The notes under the pieces: model-generated
Told to the model about the DNA's origin: nothing
Databases searched by the model: none
The model's input: only the letters and a program-made list of their open reading frames with translations
NCBI GenBank assembly: GCA_027486495.1
Contig: JAIXOZ010000041.1
Location: 1 to 53,041, forward strand
Direction of reading: 5' to 3'
DNA length: 53,041 bases
Source of the DNA: Comamonadaceae bacterium
GTDB lineage: Bacteria; Pseudomonadota; Gammaproteobacteria; Burkholderiales; Burkholderiaceae_C
Program-made: the position numbers and the translations under genes
Part shown: piece by piece, positions 25,292-34,921 of the stretch
Layout: the number at the start of each line of letters is the position of its first letter
How positions within the stretch are numbered: position 1 is the first letter of the stretch

Positions 25292-27106
25292 ATGAAAACA
25301 CACTTGCCTTTGAGCCTGATCCTGCTGGCGCTTTTGAGCGCCTGCACCACCCAGCCCCCCGCCAGCGCTTGGCGCTACAGCGTGCCCGATCAAGCCACGC
25401 AACCCGAAGCGGCCAGCGGCAACACGGCCAAACCCGGCTGGGCCTTCAAGCGCCAGGCGGTGGCTGCAGCCAACCCCTTGGCCACCGATGCGGGGCACCA
25501 AGTGCTTCGCGCAGGCGGCTCGGCACTCGATGCCGCCATTGCCGTGCAGATGGTTCTGGGCCTGGTGGAGCCACAGTCGAGCGGCATTGGCGGTGGCGCG
25601 TTTTTGCTGCACTTTGATGGCCAAAAAGTCTCGGCGCACGATGGGCGTGAAACCGCCCCCGCTGGCGCACGCGGCGACATGTTTCTAGACCAAGGCAAGC
25701 CGCTGCCGTTCACGGATGCCGTGCAAAGCGGCCATTCGGTGGGCGTACCCGGCGCAGTGCGCATGCTCGAAGCAGCACACCGCCAGCACGGCCGACTGCC
25801 TTGGGCACAGTTGCTGCAGCCCGCCATCACCTTGGCCGAGCAAGGCTTTCGGGTCAGCCCCCGTTTGCACACCTTGCTGCAAGCCGATGCGCTGCTCAAA
25901 AAAGACCCGCTGGCCCTGCGCTTTTTCTACCAAGCCGATGGCCAAGCCTGGCCCGTGGGTCATGTGCTGCGCAACCCTGAGTACGCGCATGTGCTGCGCA
26001 TGATCGCTTCACAGGGCAGCCGCGCTCTGCACGAAGGGCCGGTGGCCCAGGCCATGGTGGCACGCACGGCCCAAGCACCTCGCCCTGGTACCCTGAGCCT
26101 GCAAGACTTGGCCAACTACCAGCCCCGCATGCGCGAGGCCCTGTGTTTTGACCACACCGCCGCATCGCGGGCCTACCGCATCTGCGGCTTCCCACCACCG
26201 TCTTCGGGCCAGATCGCCATCGGTCAGATTCTGGGCATGCTGGGCCACACCCAGGCCCAAGGCCCCGAGCTGGCAGGCCGCCTGCCCTCACCCGACTGGC
26301 TGCACCGTTACACCGAAGCCTCGCGCCTGGCTTTTGCCGATCGGGCGCAGTACGTAGCCGACCCCGAATTTGTGAGCGCCCCCGCTGGCGACTGGCGCAG
26401 CCTGCTGGCGCCCGCTTACCTGCGCGAACGCAGCCAGCTGATCGGTACCCAGGCCATGAAAGCGGCCCCAGCGGGTCAGCCTGGCGGCCAAAAAACCAGT
26501 TTCGCCCCCATGCCGGCGCAAACCGAATACGGCACCAGCCACATCAGCGTGGTGGATGCACAAGGTCGCGCCGTGGCCATGACCACCACCATCGAAGCCG
26601 CCTTCGGCTCGCGCCGGATGGTCACCACCGACCCGACTCGGCCCGGTGGCTTTTTGCTCAACAACGAGTTGACCGATTTCAGCCTCACGCCTGCCGACGC
26701 GCAGGGCCGCCCGATTGCCAACCGGGTCGAGCCCGGCAAACGCCCACGCTCGTCCATGTCGCCCACGCTGGTGTTTGACAAAACAACAAGCCAGTTGCTC
26801 ATGAGCGGCGGCAGCCCCGGGGGCGCCGCCATCATCCACTACACGGCCAAGCTGCTCACGGGCACGCTGCACTGGGGCCTGAACGCGCAGCACGCGATTG
26901 ACCTGCCCAACTTCGGCACGCTGGGTGGTCCCACGTTTCTGGAAGCCCAGCGCTTTGACCGCAGCACCGTGGACGCCCTGAAAGCGCGCGGTCACGAGGT
27001 GCGCGAAATGGAGATGACCAGTGGCCTGCAGGCGATCGAGCGCACGCCCAGCGGCTGGTTTGGTGGGGCTGATCCCCGGCGCGAAGGTTTGGTCAAGGGG
27101 GATTGA
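25292..27106 (+). CDS. ggt: gamma-Glutamyltransferase, lipoprotein form
   Basis: The 604-residue product starts at ATG 25292, with GAGGGATC just upstream. GGT cleaves gamma-glutamyl bonds of glutathione and is made as a proenzyme that self-cleaves before a threonine; here Thr415 in YGTSHISVVDAQGRAV. Other marks are EPQSSGIGGGAFLLH, RETAPA, the PPPSSGQIAIGQIL segment and MSGGSPGG near residue 500 (oxyanion loop). The N-terminus ends in LSAC at residue 18, so the enzyme should be lipid-anchored in the periplasm rather than free. Confidence 0.94.
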   Translation: MKTHLPLSLILLALLSACTTQPPASAWRYSVPDQATQPEAASGNTAKPGWAFKRQAVAAANPLATDAGHQVLRAGGSALDAAIAVQMVLGLVEPQSSGIGGGAFLLHFDGQKVSAHDGRETAPAGARGDMFLDQGKPLPFTDAVQSGHSVGVPGAVRMLEAAHRQHGRLPWAQLLQPAITLAEQGFRVSPRLHTLLQADALLKKDPLALRFFYQADGQAWPVGHVLRNPEYAHVLRMIASQGSRALHEGPVAQAMVARTAQAPRPGTLSLQDLANYQPRMREALCFDHTAASRAYRICGFPPPSSGQIAIGQILGMLGHTQAQGPELAGRLPSPDWLHRYTEASRLAFADRAQYVADPEFVSAPAGDWRSLLAPAYLRERSQLIGTQAMKAAPAGQPGGQKTSFAPMPAQTEYGTSHISVVDAQGRAVAMTTTIEAAFGSRRMVTTDPTRPGGFLLNNELTDFSLTPADAQGRPIANRVEPGKRPRSSMSPTLVFDKTTSQLLMSGGSPGGAAIIHYTAKLLTGTLHWGLNAQHAIDLPNFGTLGGPTFLEAQRFDRSTVDALKARGHEVREMEMTSGLQAIERTPSGWFGGADPRREGLVKGD

Positions 27107-27179
27107 GAAACAGTCGCGAAAGCGACCTCGCCCGGACCCGGGCTCAGGTTTGCCCTCTTGCCAGTTCTCGCCGCTTCCA

Positions 27180-27203
27180 TTGGAATGGACGCACACATTC
27201 CAA
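27180..27203. repeat. 8-bp inverted repeat before the Bug receptor gene
   Basis: TTGGAATG and CATTCCAA are separated by 8 bases. The right arm ends one base before the AGGAG ribosome binding site of the next gene. Could be an operator or an mRNA hairpin affecting initiation. Confidence 0.5.
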
Positions 27204-27215
27204 CAGGAGACCCTT

Positions 27216-28199
27216 GTGAACACCCCAGATACCAGCCGTCGCTCATTTGTTCAGGCCACTGCTGCCGCCGCGGTCACCTTGGCTTTTCCCAGCTTGGCGC
27301 AAGCACAGGCTTTTCCAGCCAAGCCCATCAAACTGATTTGCCCCTGGCCTGCAGGCGGCTCCACCGACGCCGTGATGCGCGCCTTGGCCGAAAGCGCCAC
27401 CAAGGCCCTGGGCGTTCAAGTGGTCATCGAAAACAAACCTGGCGCCAGCGGCATGCTCGGCCCCAACGAACTGGTGCGCGCCCAGCCCGACGGCTACACC
27501 CTGTCGCAAATCACCATCGGCGTCGCGCGTTTGCCGCACATGCAAAAGATGCAATTCGACCCGCTCAAGGATTTCACTTACATCGCCTGCTTGACGGGTT
27601 ACACCTTTGGTGTGGTGGTGCGGTCCGACTCCCCCATCAAGTCGATTGCCGACCTGGTGGCTTTTGCCAAAGCCAACCCGGGCAAGTTCACCTATGGGTC
27701 GACGGGCAACGGCACCACGCCGCATCTGGCCTTTGCTGAATTTGCCAGTAAAGCCAAAATCGACGTCACCCATGTGCCCTTCAAAGGCAGCGCTGACGGC
27801 GTGCAAGCCGTCTTGGGCGGCCATGTCATGTCGCACAGCGACGCCACCGGCTGGGCACCGCAAGTCGAAGCAGGCACCATGCGCCTACTGGCCACTTACG
27901 GCAGCAAACGCACCAAGCGTTGGCCCAACGTGCCCACGCTCAATGAACTTGGTTTCGATACCGTGTCCGACTCACCCTTCGGTATCGGAGGCCCCAAGGG
28001 CATGGACCCAGCCGTGGTCAAGAAACTGCACGACGCCTTCAAGAGCACCCTGCAAGACCCGGCCGTCATGGCCAGCTTTGACAAATATGACCAATCGGTG
28101 ATCTACATGGGCACCGAGGAATACACCAAGTTCATCCGCGACACCTTCCAGTCAGAAAAAGCGACCATCGAGCGTTTGGGCTTGGCCATGAAAACCTGA
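27216..28199 (+). CDS. Bug/TctC-type tripartite tricarboxylate transporter receptor
   Basis: The 327-residue protein starts with GTG at 27216, six bases after AGGAG; the frame open to 27021 is rejected. The N-terminus has a twin-arginine-like motif SRRSFVQ and an Ala-rich hydrophobic segment ending in AQAQA. The core reads PIKLICPWPAGGSTDAVMR, KPGASGMLG and YGSTGNGTTPHLA, typical of Bug receptors that bind carboxylates. No TctA/TctB membrane genes are near, as is common for the many orphan Bug genes of Burkholderiales. A bidirectional terminator separates it from acs. Confidence 0.93.
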   Translation: MNTPDTSRRSFVQATAAAAVTLAFPSLAQAQAFPAKPIKLICPWPAGGSTDAVMRALAESATKALGVQVVIENKPGASGMLGPNELVRAQPDGYTLSQITIGVARLPHMQKMQFDPLKDFTYIACLTGYTFGVVVRSDSPIKSIADLVAFAKANPGKFTYGSTGNGTTPHLAFAEFASKAKIDVTHVPFKGSADGVQAVLGGHVMSHSDATGWAPQVEAGTMRLLATYGSKRTKRWPNVPTLNELGFDTVSDSPFGIGGPKGMDPAVVKKLHDAFKSTLQDPAVMASFDKYDQSVIYMGTEEYTKFIRDTFQSEKATIERLGLAMKT

Positions 28200-28252
28200 G
28201 AAAGAGCCATACGCCACTTACCCTGCTCCTGCAACATCAGGATGCAGACCCC

Positions 28253-28281
28253 AAAAAAACGGCAGCCGAGGCTGCCGTTTT
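28253..28281. terminator. Bidirectional terminator between Bug receptor gene and acs
   Basis: AAAACGGCAGCC-GA-GGCTGCCGTTTT, a perfect 12-bp stem with A-run on one side and T-run on the other. It serves both convergent genes. Confidence 0.9.
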
Positions 28282-28318
28282 GCATGGGTGTCGGATCAAG
28301 TCCGGCATGACCGATGGA

Positions 28319-30280
28319 TCAGTAAGCCTGACCCAACTGACCCAAGATGGCCGGGTTCTCCAGCGTGGAAATGTCTTGCGTGATCTCTTCGCCTTTGGCC
28401 AGCGAACGCAGCAAGCGGCGCATGATCTTGCCCGAACGGGTCTTGGGCAAGTTTTCGCCAAAACGGATGTCCTTGGGCTTGGCGATCGGGCCGATTTCCT
28501 TGGCGATGTGGTCGCGCAGTTGCTTGGCAATGGCCTTGCCTTCGTCGGTATTGGGCAGCGAGCGCTTGAGCACCACAAAGGCGCAAATGGCTTCGCCAGT
28601 GGTGTCGTCAGGACGGCCCACCACGGCGGCTTCGGCCACCAACTCGGTGCAGCTGACCAAGGCCGACTCGATTTCCATCGTGCCCATGCGGTGACCCGAC
28701 ACGTTCAGCACGTCGTCGATGCGGCCGGTGATGGTGAAGTAACCGGTTTTTTCGTCACGGATGGCACCGTCGCCAGCCAGGTAGTACTTGCCCTTGAAGT
28801 CTTCAGGGTAGTAGCTCTTCTTGAAGCGCTCAGGGTCGCCCCAGATGTTGCGGATCATGGACGGCCATGGGCGCTTGACCACCAAAATACCCCCTTGGCC
28901 GTTGGGCATGTCTTTGCCGGTCTCGTCCACGATGGCGGCCTGGATGCCGGGGAAAGGCAGCGTGCAGGAACCAGGCACCATGGGCGTGGCACCCGGCAGC
29001 GGCGTGATCATGTGGCCGCCGGTTTCGGTCTGCCAGAAGGTGTCGACGATGGGGCAGTTACCGCCACCGACGTGCTGGTGGTACCACTCCCAAGCCGCGG
29101 GGTTGATGGGCTCGCCGACCGAGCCCAGCAAACGCAGGCTGGAGAGGTCGTAACTCTTGGGGTGCACCGCGTCGTTCGCTTCAGCAGCTTTGATCAGCGA
29201 GCGGATGGCGGTGGGCGCGGTGTAGAAGATGGTGACTTTGTGGTCCTGGATCATCTTCCAGAAGCGGCCAGCGTCGGGGTAAGTGGGCACGCCTTCAAAG
29301 ACGATTTCGGTACCGCCCAAGGCCAAGGGGCCGTAGGTGATGTAAGTGTGGCCTGTGACCCAGCCGATGTCGGCGGTGCACCAGAACACGTCGTCTTGCT
29401 TGAGGTCAAACGTCCACTTGGTGGTCAGGGCCGCGTGCAGCAGGTAGCCGCCCGTGCTGTGCTGAACGCCTTTGGGTTTGCCGGTGGAGCCGGAGGTGTA
29501 GAGCAAGAACAAGGGGTGCTCGGCCCCCACCCACTCGGGTTCACAGGTGGTGGCTTGTTGGTCAGCCAGCTCGGCCATCCACACGTCGCGGCCAGCGGTC
29601 ATGGCGATGTCAGCGCCAGAGCGCTTGACGACCAAAACATTCTTGATGGAGCCGCAACCGCCCAGGTTGATGGCGTCGTCCACGATGGCTTTGAGGGGCA
29701 GCAGCTTGCCGCCGCGCACTTGGTTGTCGGCGGTGATCACGGCCACAGCGCCGGTGTCTTCGATGCGGTCGCGCAGAGACTGGGCGGAGAAGCCACCGAA
29801 AACCACAGAGTGGGTCGCACCAATGCGGGCGCAGGCCTGCATGGCTGCCACGCCTTCAATGGACATGGAGATGTAGATGACGACGCGGTCACCCTTTTGG
29901 ATGCCCAAGCTCTTGAGTGCGTTGGCGTATTGGCAAGTCTTGGCCAGCAGCTGGCTGTAAGTGACCTTGGTCACTTCGCCGCCGTCGGCTTCAAAAATGA
30001 TGGCGGTCTTGTCGCCCAGGCCTTTTTCGACGTTGCGGTCCAAGCAGTTGTAAGAGGCGTTCAGGGTGCCGTCTTCGAACCACTTGAAGAAAGGCGCATT
30101 GGACTCGTCGAGCACCTTGGTGAAAGGGGTTTTCCAAGTGATCAGCTCTTTGGCCAGACGGGCCCAGTAGCCTTCGTAATCGGTTTCGGCTTCTTTGCAC
30201 AACGCTTCATAGGCGGGCATGCCCGAAATGTGGGCGTTTTTGACGAATTCGGCACTGGGTAGGTAAATGGGGCTGCTCAT
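28319..30280 (-). CDS. acs: Acetyl-CoA synthetase
   Basis: This 653-residue enzyme activates acetate to acetyl-CoA through acetyl-AMP. Motifs: [11 protein letters not shown] (ATP loop, about residue 265), WQTETGG (adenine/acetate pocket), [13 protein letters not shown] (hinge and domain swivel) and [13 protein letters not shown] near the C-terminus with the lysine that is typically acetylated. Length is normal. It is divergent from the UPF0114 gene across 178 bases. Confidence 0.97.
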   Translation of the reverse strand: MSSPIYLPSAEFVKNAHISGMPAYEALCKEAETDYEGYWARLAKELITWKTPFTKVLDESNAPFFKWFEDGTLNASYNCLDRNVEKGLGDKTAIIFEADGGEVTKVTYSQLLAKTCQYANALKSLGIQKGDRVVIYISMSIEGVAAMQACARIGATHSVVFGGFSAQSLRDRIEDTGAVAVITADNQVRGGKLLPLKAIVDDAINLGGCGSIKNVLVVKRSGADIAMTAGRDVWMAELADQQATTCEPEWVGAEHPLFLLYTSGSTGKPKGVQHSTGGYLLHAALTTKWTFDLKQDDVFWCTADIGWVTGHTYITYGPLALGGTEIVFEGVPTYPDAGRFWKMIQDHKVTIFYTAPTAIRSLIKAAEANDAVHPKSYDLSSLRLLGSVGEPINPAAWEWYHQHVGGGNCPIVDTFWQTETGGHMITPLPGATPMVPGSCTLPFPGIQAAIVDETGKDMPNGQGGILVVKRPWPSMIRNIWGDPERFKKSYYPEDFKGKYYLAGDGAIRDEKTGYFTITGRIDDVLNVSGHRMGTMEIESALVSCTELVAEAAVVGRPDDTTGEAICAFVVLKRSLPNTDEGKAIAKQLRDHIAKEIGPIAKPKDIRFGENLPKTRSGKIMRRLLRSLAKGEEITQDISTLENPAILGQLGQAY

Positions 30281-30458
30281 GACGTCTGTCTCCTTTGTAT
30301 CAAGTCAAATTCTAAACTGGTGTAAATGTCGTTTGTGGCTCTTACAAAGCACTGACTGACATCAAACTTGCACATTCGCAAGCTCAGATACAGGCTCTTC
30401 GGCCTAAAATTACAGCTTGTATGAAGCTGCGCTTTGTGAACTTCAAACTTGGAAAATC

Positions 30459-31052
30459 ATGCCACCTCCTATCGTCAAGTCCTCAATTACCCAAATCAAC
30501 AGCTTTATATTTGCCAGCCGTTGGCTGCAATTGCCGCTTTATTTGGGATTGATCGCGGCACAAGCCGTTTATGTTTTTCACTTCTGGGTCGAGTTGGTCC
30601 ATTTGCTGGAAGCCGCATTTGGCAGCCAAACCGCCCTGCAGGCCCTGATTGGCAGCATTGGCTACAAGACCGACGCCCCCATCACCGGTCTCAATGAAGT
30701 GGTCATCATGTTGGTGGTGCTGGGTTTGATCGACGTGGTCATGATCTCCAACCTCTTGATCATGGTGATTGTGGGCGGCTACGAAACCTTTGTCTCGCGC
30801 CTGAACTTGGACGGTCACCCCGATCAACCCGAATGGCTGGACCATGTGAACGCCTCGGTGCTCAAAGTGAAGCTGGCCACGGCCATCATTGGCATCAGCT
30901 CGATCCATTTGCTCAAGACCTTCATCAACGCCGCCAACTACACAGAACAGGTCTTGATGTGGCAAACCATCATCCACATCGCCTTCTTGTTCAGCGCCAT
31001 CGCAATTGCTTATGCCGACCGCCTGATGTCGCACCACCACAAAGCCCACTGA
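30459..31052 (+). CDS. UPF0114 (YqhA-like) membrane protein
   Basis: The protein has 197 residues from the ATG at 30459; a TTG upstream at 30417 is less likely. It has four hydrophobic segments and the YqhA family pattern, including [32 protein letters not shown] and [14 protein letters not shown]. Function is unknown in the family. It is 46 bases before the fumarase gene, on the same strand. Confidence 0.9.
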   Translation: MPPPIVKSSITQINSFIFASRWLQLPLYLGLIAAQAVYVFHFWVELVHLLEAAFGSQTALQALIGSIGYKTDAPITGLNEVVIMLVVLGLIDVVMISNLLIMVIVGGYETFVSRLNLDGHPDQPEWLDHVNASVLKVKLATAIIGISSIHLLKTFINAANYTEQVLMWQTIIHIAFLFSAIAIAYADRLMSHHHKAH

Positions 31053-31098
31053 GCGCCTGACCAACACCCGTTACTGATTTTCACGCCATCACACCACC

Positions 31099-32652
31099 AT
31101 GACCACCCTGATCAAACAAGACGACCTGATTGAATCGGTTGCCGCTGCGCTGCAATACATCAGCTATTACCACCCCGCTGACTTCATCTCGCACCTGGCC
31201 AGCGCCTACGAGCGCGAGCAAAGCCCCGCCGCCAAAGACGCGATTGCGCAGATCCTCACCAACAGCAAGATGAGCGCCTACGGCCACCGCCCGATTTGCC
31301 AGGACACCGGCATCGTGAACGTGTTCCTCGAAGTGGGCATGGACGTGAAATTTGACGGCTTCACCGGCAGCCTGGAAGACGCCATCAACGAAGGCGTGCG
31401 CCGTGGCTACAACCACCCCGACAACATGCTGCGTGCGTCCGTGGTGTCTGACCCGCACTTCAACCGCAAAAACACCAAGGACAACACCCCCGCCGTGATC
31501 TTCACCAAGATCGTGCCCGGACACCATGTGCATGTGACCGTGGCGGCCAAAGGCGGCGGCAGCGAGAACAAGTCCAAATTGATCATGCTCAACCCCGGCG
31601 ACAGCATCGTGGACTGGGTTTTGAAAACCGTGCCCACCATGGGCGCGGGTTGGTGCCCACCAGGCATGCTGGGCATAGGCATTGGCGGCACCGCAGAAAA
31701 AGCCGTGCTTTTGGCCAAAGAAAGCCTGATGGACGACCTGGACATGTACCAGCTGCTCGAAAAATCCAGCAAGGGCGAGAAGCTCGACCCCGTCGAAGAA
31801 ATGCGCCTGGAGCTGTACCACAAGGTCAACGCCCTGGGCATTGGCGCACAAGGCCTGGGCGGCCTCACCACGGTGCTGGACATCAAGATCAAGATGTACC
31901 CCACGCACGCGGCCAGCAAGCCCGTGGCCATGATCCCCAACTGCGCGGCCACGCGACACGCGCACTTTGTGCTCGACGGCTCTGGTCCCTCTTACCTCGA
32001 AGCCCCTTCACTCGACCTGTGGCCCAACGTGGGCTGGACGGCCGACACCGAAAAGAGCCAGCGCGTGGACCTCAACTCCCTCACGCCTGAGCAAGTGGCC
32101 GCCTGGAAACCTGGCCAGACCTTGCTGCTCAACGGCAAGATGCTCACGGGCCGCGACGCCGCGCACAAACGCATTCAGGACATGCTGGCCAAGGGTGAAC
32201 CCCTGCCCGTGGACTTCAAGAACCGCGTGATTTACTACGTGGGCCCTGTTGACCCCGTGGGCGACGAGGCCGTGGGCCCCGCCGGCCCCACCACCGCCAC
32301 CCGAATGGACGGCTTCACCGAAATGATGCTGGCACAAACAGGCCTGATCGCCATGATCGGCAAGGCCGAGCGCGGCCCCGTCGCCATTGAAGCCATCAAG
32401 AAACACAAGAGCGCTTACCTGATGGCCGTGGGCGGAGCGGCCTACCTCGTGTCCAAAGCCATCAAACACGCCCAAGTGGTAGGCTTTGCCGACATGGGCA
32501 TGGAAGCTATCTATGACTTTGACGTGGTGGACATGCCCGTGACGGTGGCCGTGGATGCCGGCGGCACGAGCGCCCACATCACCGGCCCTGCCGAATGGCA
32601 AAAGCGCATCGCCACCGGCGAGTTCAAGGGCATTGGCATCACAGCAGGCTGA
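31099..32652 (+). CDS. Fumarate hydratase class I (iron-sulfur)
   Basis: This 517-residue single-chain fumarase interconverts fumarate and malate with a [4Fe-4S] cluster. Candidate cluster ligands are Cys67 (HRPICQDTG), Cys186 (GWCPPG) and Cys282 (PNCAATRH). The first two are 119 residues apart, the spacing I recall for E. coli FumA. The C-terminal beta domain includes GPTTATRMDGF. The oxygen-labile cluster would need protection, consistent with nearby peroxide defence only in a loose sense. A terminator follows at 32671-32692. Confidence 0.95.
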   Translation: MTTLIKQDDLIESVAAALQYISYYHPADFISHLASAYEREQSPAAKDAIAQILTNSKMSAYGHRPICQDTGIVNVFLEVGMDVKFDGFTGSLEDAINEGVRRGYNHPDNMLRASVVSDPHFNRKNTKDNTPAVIFTKIVPGHHVHVTVAAKGGGSENKSKLIMLNPGDSIVDWVLKTVPTMGAGWCPPGMLGIGIGGTAEKAVLLAKESLMDDLDMYQLLEKSSKGEKLDPVEEMRLELYHKVNALGIGAQGLGGLTTVLDIKIKMYPTHAASKPVAMIPNCAATRHAHFVLDGSGPSYLEAPSLDLWPNVGWTADTEKSQRVDLNSLTPEQVAAWKPGQTLLLNGKMLTGRDAAHKRIQDMLAKGEPLPVDFKNRVIYYVGPVDPVGDEAVGPAGPTTATRMDGFTEMMLAQTGLIAMIGKAERGPVAIEAIKKHKSAYLMAVGGAAYLVSKAIKHAQVVGFADMGMEAIYDFDVVDMPVTVAVDAGGTSAHITGPAEWQKRIATGEFKGIGITAG

Positions 32653-32670
32653 TGCAGCCGATCTTGACAG

Positions 32671-32692
32671 GGCCGCGCAAGCGGCCTTTTTT
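32671..32692 (+). terminator. Rho-independent terminator after fumarase gene
   Basis: GGCCGC-GCAA-GCGGCC followed by six T, 18 bases after the fumarase stop and 15 bases before murI. Confidence 0.88.
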
Positions 32693-32707
32693 CAGACCCG
32701 CCACCCC

Positions 32708-33565
32708 ATGACCTCCGACCAGCGCCCCATCGGCGTGTTTGACAGCGGCATTGGCGGACTGAGCGTGCTGCAAGCCTTGCAAACAGAACTGCCGAACGAG
32801 CGCTTTGTTTACCTGGCCGACAACGCCCACGCGCCTTATGGCGAAAAAAGCGAAAGCTTCATCCGCCAGCGCACCCACACGATTGCCGATTACCTGCTGG
32901 CGCAGCACCACATCAAAGCCCTGGTCGTGGCCTGCAACACCGCCACCGCAGCGGCCATCCATGAATTGCGTGCACGCCACCCTGCGCTGCCACTGGTGGG
33001 GCTGGAGCCTGCGCTCAAACCTGCCCTGACCCTGAGCCGCACCCGCCGTATTGGCGTGATGGCCACCCGGGGCACAGTGGCCAGCGACAAATTTGCCCGT
33101 CTTTTGGCCAGCGTGCAAAGCGAGGCGCATTTTGAGGTGCAGGCCTGCAACGGCCTGGCCCTGGCCATCGAACACAGCACCTTGCCCGATCGGGCGGTGA
33201 CCGCACAAGCCCAAATCGCGCAGTTGCTGCACAACTACACCCAGGCCATGGGCCGCTTTGGCGCTGAATCTAGCGAGATCGATACCCTGGTGCTGGGCTG
33301 CACCCATTATGTGTTTGTCGAAAAAGATTTGCGCCAATTGTTGGGGCCCCATGTGCAGCTGGTCTCAACGGGCGAACCGGTGGCGCGTCAAACGCACCGA
33401 TTGCTGGCAGCGGCTCAGTTGCTGAACCCGCAGGCACCCCATGGGGCTGCGCAGCCCGTGCGCTTGGTCACCACAGGTGACTTGCAAGGCCTACAAGCAG
33501 CCGCCCAGCGCTGGCTCGGATTGCCCCCCGAGGTCTGCGTGGCAGTACCTGCCTTGCTCAGATGA
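32708..33565 (+). CDS. murI: Glutamate racemase
   Basis: The 285-residue protein, from the ATG at 32708, makes D-glutamate for peptidoglycan. It has IGVFDSGIGGLSV at the start, DNAHAPYG, catalytic Cys76 in VVACNTAT and Cys198 in LGCTHY. A longer frame to 32555 lies inside the fumarase gene and is rejected. The gene sits only 15 bases after a terminator, so its own promoter would have to lie within or before the fumarase end, or expression depends on read-through. Convergent with the UMF1 gene. Confidence 0.95.
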   Translation: MTSDQRPIGVFDSGIGGLSVLQALQTELPNERFVYLADNAHAPYGEKSESFIRQRTHTIADYLLAQHHIKALVVACNTATAAAIHELRARHPALPLVGLEPALKPALTLSRTRRIGVMATRGTVASDKFARLLASVQSEAHFEVQACNGLALAIEHSTLPDRAVTAQAQIAQLLHNYTQAMGRFGAESSEIDTLVLGCTHYVFVEKDLRQLLGPHVQLVSTGEPVARQTHRLLAAAQLLNPQAPHGAAQPVRLVTTGDLQGLQAAAQRWLGLPPEVCVAVPALLR

Positions 33566-33607
33566 GACTTCGGGGCAGCCAATGAAGGGCGTGTACTACG
33601 CCCCACT

Positions 33608-34909
33608 TCAAGGATTCGACTGCGCCGCCAATCGGCCCCGCTCCACATTCACCGGCATCAACAGCACGAGCCCCAGCACAAACAGCACAGAGGTCGATCC
33701 AATCGCCAGTCGCTGATTGCCGTCACTCAGCCAGGTGATCAGGCCATAGGTCAGCGGCCCCAAAATGCTGGCCAGCCGAGTGGCAAAGGTCCACAGGCCA
33801 AAAAACTCGCCCAAGCGATGGGCCGGCACCATCAGCCCCGCCATGGCGCGACCCGCAGACAGGCTCGATCCCATGCAAAAGCCAGCGATTCCGGCTGCCC
33901 ACCAGAACGTGGCCTTGTCAGTGGACAGTGCTGCGATGAAACAAGTGGCTACCCAGCCCAGCAGTGCCAGCGATAAGGCCAGTTTGTGACCCAAGCGGTC
34001 TTGCATGTGGCCAAAGAGGAAGGCCCCGACAAAAGCCGCGATGTTGAGCACAAAGATCAGCACCATGGTTTCTTGCGGCTGAAACCCGATGACCTGCTCG
34101 GCGTAAATGGCCGCCAGCGTGATGGCCACTGCCACCCCGCCCTGATAGGCCACTGCGCAGGCCAGCAACTGGGTGAAATCGCGGTAAGGCAAAGCCTCAC
34201 GCAGTGTCTGGCGCAAGCTTCGCAAGCTTTGTATGACCGATTGGATTGGAACTTCAGGTCGGGCTGGCGAGTGCTCTCGTAATAATCTAAAAGTAATCAA
34301 GGCCGCACCGCCGTAGATGGCCGCCGTGATCAGCATGGTGACCGGCACAAACTGCCCACCCGTCTCGCCACGCGCTTGGGCTGCCAGCACATAAGCCAAG
34401 CAAATGCCCAGCGTCAGCATGCCGCCGATGTAGCCCAGCGCCCAACCCCAACCACTCACGCGGCCCATGGCTTCAGGCTTGGCCAGTTCGGGCAAAAACG
34501 AAGCGGTCAGCGACTCGCCATAAGAAAAGAAGGTGTTGGACAGCACCAAAATGCATAAGCCCAGCGCCACCTGACCCGGCCCCACCAGCGCCAAGGCCGC
34601 TGTGCTGATCACACAGCCCGCCGTGACCCACATCAGCATGCGTTTTTTGCCTGCCACTCGGTCGGCCCAAGCGCCCAACCCCGGCATGGTGAGCATCACA
34701 ATCAGATAAGACACGCTCAACCCCGATGTCCAGGCCAAGGTGGCCCAGTCGGCCCCGTCGGCCACAACGCCCACAAAATAGGCCGCAAACACCGCCGTGA
34801 TGACCACCGTGGTGTAGCCCGAATTGGCGAAGTCGTACATGGACCAGCCAAAAACTTCGCGCAAGCGCACGCCTGGGTTCAGCGCGGAACGAATGCCTTG
34901 TGTGTTCAT
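33608..34909 (-). CDS. UMF1-family (Atg22-like) MFS transporter
   Basis: A 433-residue protein with about 12 membrane segments. The N-terminal REVFGWSMYDFANSGYTTVV and FSYGESLTASFLPELA are hallmarks of the UMF1/Atg22-like MFS family, followed by GRVSGWGWALGYIGG. Eukaryotic Atg22 exports amino acids from vacuoles; bacterial substrates are unknown. The start has GGAG six bases upstream and lies 12 bases after the stop of the preceding gene, forming a unit with it. Confidence 0.9.
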   Translation of the reverse strand: MNTQGIRSALNPGVRLREVFGWSMYDFANSGYTTVVITAVFAAYFVGVVADGADWATLAWTSGLSVSYLIVMLTMPGLGAWADRVAGKKRMLMWVTAGCVISTAALALVGPGQVALGLCILVLSNTFFSYGESLTASFLPELAKPEAMGRVSGWGWALGYIGGMLTLGICLAYVLAAQARGETGGQFVPVTMLITAAIYGGAALITFRLLREHSPARPEVPIQSVIQSLRSLRQTLREALPYRDFTQLLACAVAYQGGVAVAITLAAIYAEQVIGFQPQETMVLIFVLNIAAFVGAFLFGHMQDRLGHKLALSLALLGWVATCFIAALSTDKATFWWAAGIAGFCMGSSLSAGRAMAGLMVPAHRLGEFFGLWTFATRLASILGPLTYGLITWLSDGNQRLAIGSTSVLFVLGLVLLMPVNVERGRLAAQSNP

Positions 34910-34921
34910 GATGAGCTCCGA

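Noticed and set aside
27021-27215. Upstream extension of the Bug receptor frame
   Set aside because: It overlaps the ggt 3' end and would bury the Tat-type signal; GTG 27216 follows AGGAG.
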